Shown one piece after another: positions 5,431 to 7,267 of a DNA stretch of 7,267 bases (its first letter is position 1; each line of letters starts with the position of its first letter). The DNA comes from Syntrophomonadaceae bacterium (GTDB lineage: Bacteria; Bacillota; Syntrophomonadia; Syntrophomonadales; Syntrophomonadaceae): NCBI GenBank assembly GCA_030526885.1, contig JAUNBV010000098.1, positions 1-7,267 of the forward strand, written 5' to 3'. The translations under genes and the position numbers were made by a program. The notes under the pieces are model-generated. The model ran no database searches and had not been told where the DNA came from. It worked only from the letters and a program-made list of their open reading frames with translations.

Positions 5431-7266
5431 CTAATAATCGAAGGACTCGACCGGAATCTGTAGCACCGAATCGTCGGCATCGGAAATAAGCTCTTCCAAG
5501 GCCCATACGTTAGGCACCACGTTGCGCAAGTAATATTTAGCCGACATGACTTTGCCGATATAGAAGTTGTAGTCATAGTGGTCGGGACCCACTTCCTTGG
5601 CCCGCGCGCAAGCTATCACCGCTTGATCCAAAATGCAGCGTCCAGCATACAGCTGGGCGGTGGCGGTGAGGATACGGCGGGAATAAACCGGCATCAGCGC
5701 GGGATTGGTCTGCATCCAGCCGGCTACCGTCTTCTGGATATTGGCATAGCAATCATAAGCGCGTTTCAAATTAACAAACTCTTTTTCCAACCCTTCGGTG
5801 TTTTCATTGGCATCGATGAAGTCTTTGATGTCCTTTAAGAAGTTGCCGAAAGCCTGTCCCTTCTTAAGGCCCCATTTGCGGCCAATCAGGTCGACGGACT
5901 GGATATAGTTGGTTCCTTCCCAGATGGAATAGATCTTACAGTCACGGGCCAGCTGTGCCACCGGGTATTCCTCACAGTAGCCGTAGCCGCCGTAAGCCTG
6001 AATGGCTTCACCCATCAGTACCCATGTCTCGTCAGTGTTATAGGCTTTGCACAGCGGGGTCAGCACTTCAATGATATCGATAGCCAGAGCGCGTTTCTCC
6101 GGATCAGGATCGTTTTGCGACACATCCACCGAACAGAAGCATTTAAACATCATGGCGCGCTGCGCCTCGACGATAGCTTTGCCCATCAGCAGAGTGCGCT
6201 TAATATCCTCATGGTGGATTAGGGTTTGGCGTTCGCCCCGAGGATTGGTGAAGGGCCGTCCCTGAATCCTTTCCTTGCAGTACTCGCGGGCATTATAAAA
6301 CGCGTTGGCGGTCAGCGCGTAACCGAGCTGCGCGGTGTACAGGCGTTCTTCGTTCATCATCTGGAACATCTGGCTCATGCCTTCGCCCTTGCCGTCATTA
6401 TCCAGCGGGTTTTTGCCCAGCAACCAGCCGCGGCATTTGCCGTTCTCACCGAAGGCTAAAGAAGCGGTGATGGAGCCGTACTGACCCAGTTTATGCTCGA
6501 TACCGGTGGTCTCCACGTCATTGTCTTCCAGGCTGCCGTCTTCGTTTACCCACAGCTTGGGCACCGCGAAGAGCGAAATGCCGCCGGTTCCGGGGCGCGC
6601 GCCCTCCACGCGGGCCAAATACAGGTGAATGATGTTTTCGGTAAAGTCATTGTCACCGCCGGTGATGAATATTTTGTTGCCCTTGATATTGAAAATGCGG
6701 GGATCGTCGGTGGGAGTAGCCTTGGACAGGATGTCGCCCACGTCGGAACCCGCGGTGGGCTCGGTCAGGCACATGGCGCCGGCCCAGGTGCCGTCCATCA
6801 TCTTTTCTTCAAACAGGCCTTTTACATATTCGGAGCCAAAGCTCTGAATCAGGCCAAAGGCTCCGCTGGTAAGCAGGATATAAGGGTACAGGGAAGGATT
6901 GGCGGCGCCGAACATTTCCCATACGGCCAAAAACAGTATCTTGGGCAGCACCATGGCATCTTCGGCTTCGTTGAAATTGGCGGTACCCCATCCTTCGCCC
7001 TGCAGCATATGGAACAAAGGGCCGAAGCTGGGCGGCGTGGTGACGGAGCCGTTTTCAAATTTACATCCCACAGCATTGCCTTCCTCATTGGAGGGCTCCA
7101 ACTGCTCCTTGGCGATCTTCATGCAGGGGTCCAGCACCGAGGCTACATCTTCCTTGGAATAGTAATCCGCAAACTTGGGATAAGCAAATATCTCCTCGGT
7201 CGGAAGCCATTCCTGAAGAATAAACTTCAGTTCTCTGGTGTTTAGGTACGCGAAATTGGCTGACAT
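5431..7266 (-). CDS. Acyl-CoA dehydrogenase, large DmdC-like type (full-length paralog)
   Basis: FAD-dependent acyl-CoA dehydrogenase of 611 aa, predicted to oxidise an acyl-CoA at C2-C3 with ETF as electron acceptor. Motifs: MCLTEPTAGSD (165-175); FITGGDNDFTENIIHLYLAR (200-219); AYGGYGY (424-430); IWEGTN with Glu450 as the expected catalytic base; and a C-terminal domain beyond about 475 ending in VLQIPVESFDY. The length is normal for the DmdC-like subgroup, and residues 87-108, with a GW and an LP that recall the usual N-terminal-domain loop, are present here but missing from the downstream copy. The ATG lies one base from the window edge, so the ribosome binding site cannot be seen; the start is supported by alignment of MSANFAYLNTREL with the paralog's MAANLAYLNTRDL. 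It differs from the paralog near the substrate pocket (for example EERLYTAQ at 306-313 in place of YARLGTGL), so it may prefer another acyl chain. The substrate cannot be named from sequence. Confidence 0.95.
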   Translation of the reverse strand: MSANFAYLNTRELKFILQEWLPTEEIFAYPKFADYYSKEDVASVLDPCMKIAKEQLEPSNEEGNAVGCKFENGSVTTPPSFGPLFHMLQGEGWGTANFNEAEDAMVLPKILFLAVWEMFGAANPSLYPYILLTSGAFGLIQSFGSEYVKGLFEEKMMDGTWAGAMCLTEPTAGSDVGDILSKATPTDDPRIFNIKGNKIFITGGDNDFTENIIHLYLARVEGARPGTGGISLFAVPKLWVNEDGSLEDNDVETTGIEHKLGQYGSITASLAFGENGKCRGWLLGKNPLDNDGKGEGMSQMFQMMNEERLYTAQLGYALTANAFYNAREYCKERIQGRPFTNPRGERQTLIHHEDIKRTLLMGKAIVEAQRAMMFKCFCSVDVSQNDPDPEKRALAIDIIEVLTPLCKAYNTDETWVLMGEAIQAYGGYGYCEEYPVAQLARDCKIYSIWEGTNYIQSVDLIGRKWGLKKGQAFGNFLKDIKDFIDANENTEGLEKEFVNLKRAYDCYANIQKTVAGWMQTNPALMPVYSRRILTATAQLYAGRCILDQAVIACARAKEVGPDHYDYNFYIGKVMSAKYYLRNVVPNVWALEELISDADDSVLQIPVESFDY

Positions 7267-7267
7267 T

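Overview
The window reads as a chromosomal segment of an anaerobic, fatty-acid- or organic-acid-using bacterium of moderate G+C. A Gram-positive-type (Clostridia or Negativicutes) host is my guess. It rests on strong AGGAGG-like ribosome binding sites, oxygen-sensitive-style Fe-S flavoenzyme chemistry and the presence of two large acyl-CoA dehydrogenases. No rRNA, tRNA, mobile element or CRISPR array is visible, and nothing in the window fixes the taxon. All five supported genes lie on the minus strand, so transcription runs from high to low coordinates.

The right half (about 3229-7266) holds two tandem paralogous acyl-CoA dehydrogenases of the large (~600 aa) DmdC-like type. The upstream copy has 611 aa (5431-7266) and the downstream copy 589 aa (3229-4998). 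They share motifs end to end, but the downstream copy lacks a 22-residue block near the N-terminus, and the middle domain is much better conserved between them than the rest. A 432-bp gene-free stretch between them carries several small inverted repeats and a weak promoter candidate. A strong rho-independent terminator (3172-3205) closes the downstream gene.

The left half (7-3018) is a compact cluster read after that terminator. It encodes a membrane-anchored permuted NlpC/P60 (YiiX/LRAT-like) cysteine hydrolase, a small tryptophan-rich integral membrane protein overlapping it by 11 nt, and 35 nt later a 649-aa old-yellow-enzyme-type FMN/4Fe-4S/FAD oxidoreductase of the 2,4-dienoyl-CoA reductase (FadH) architecture. 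An extended -10 promoter candidate lies just upstream of the hydrolase.

Functionally, the acyl-CoA dehydrogenases and the enoate/dienoyl-type reductase fit one theme, oxidation and reduction of unsaturated acyl chains. The hydrolase and membrane protein have no obvious place in it. I see no clear novel system. The most notable points are the asymmetric paralog pair with its in-frame N-terminal deletion, the conserved hydrolase/membrane-protein coupling, and the OYE whose second catalytic residue appears to be replaced.
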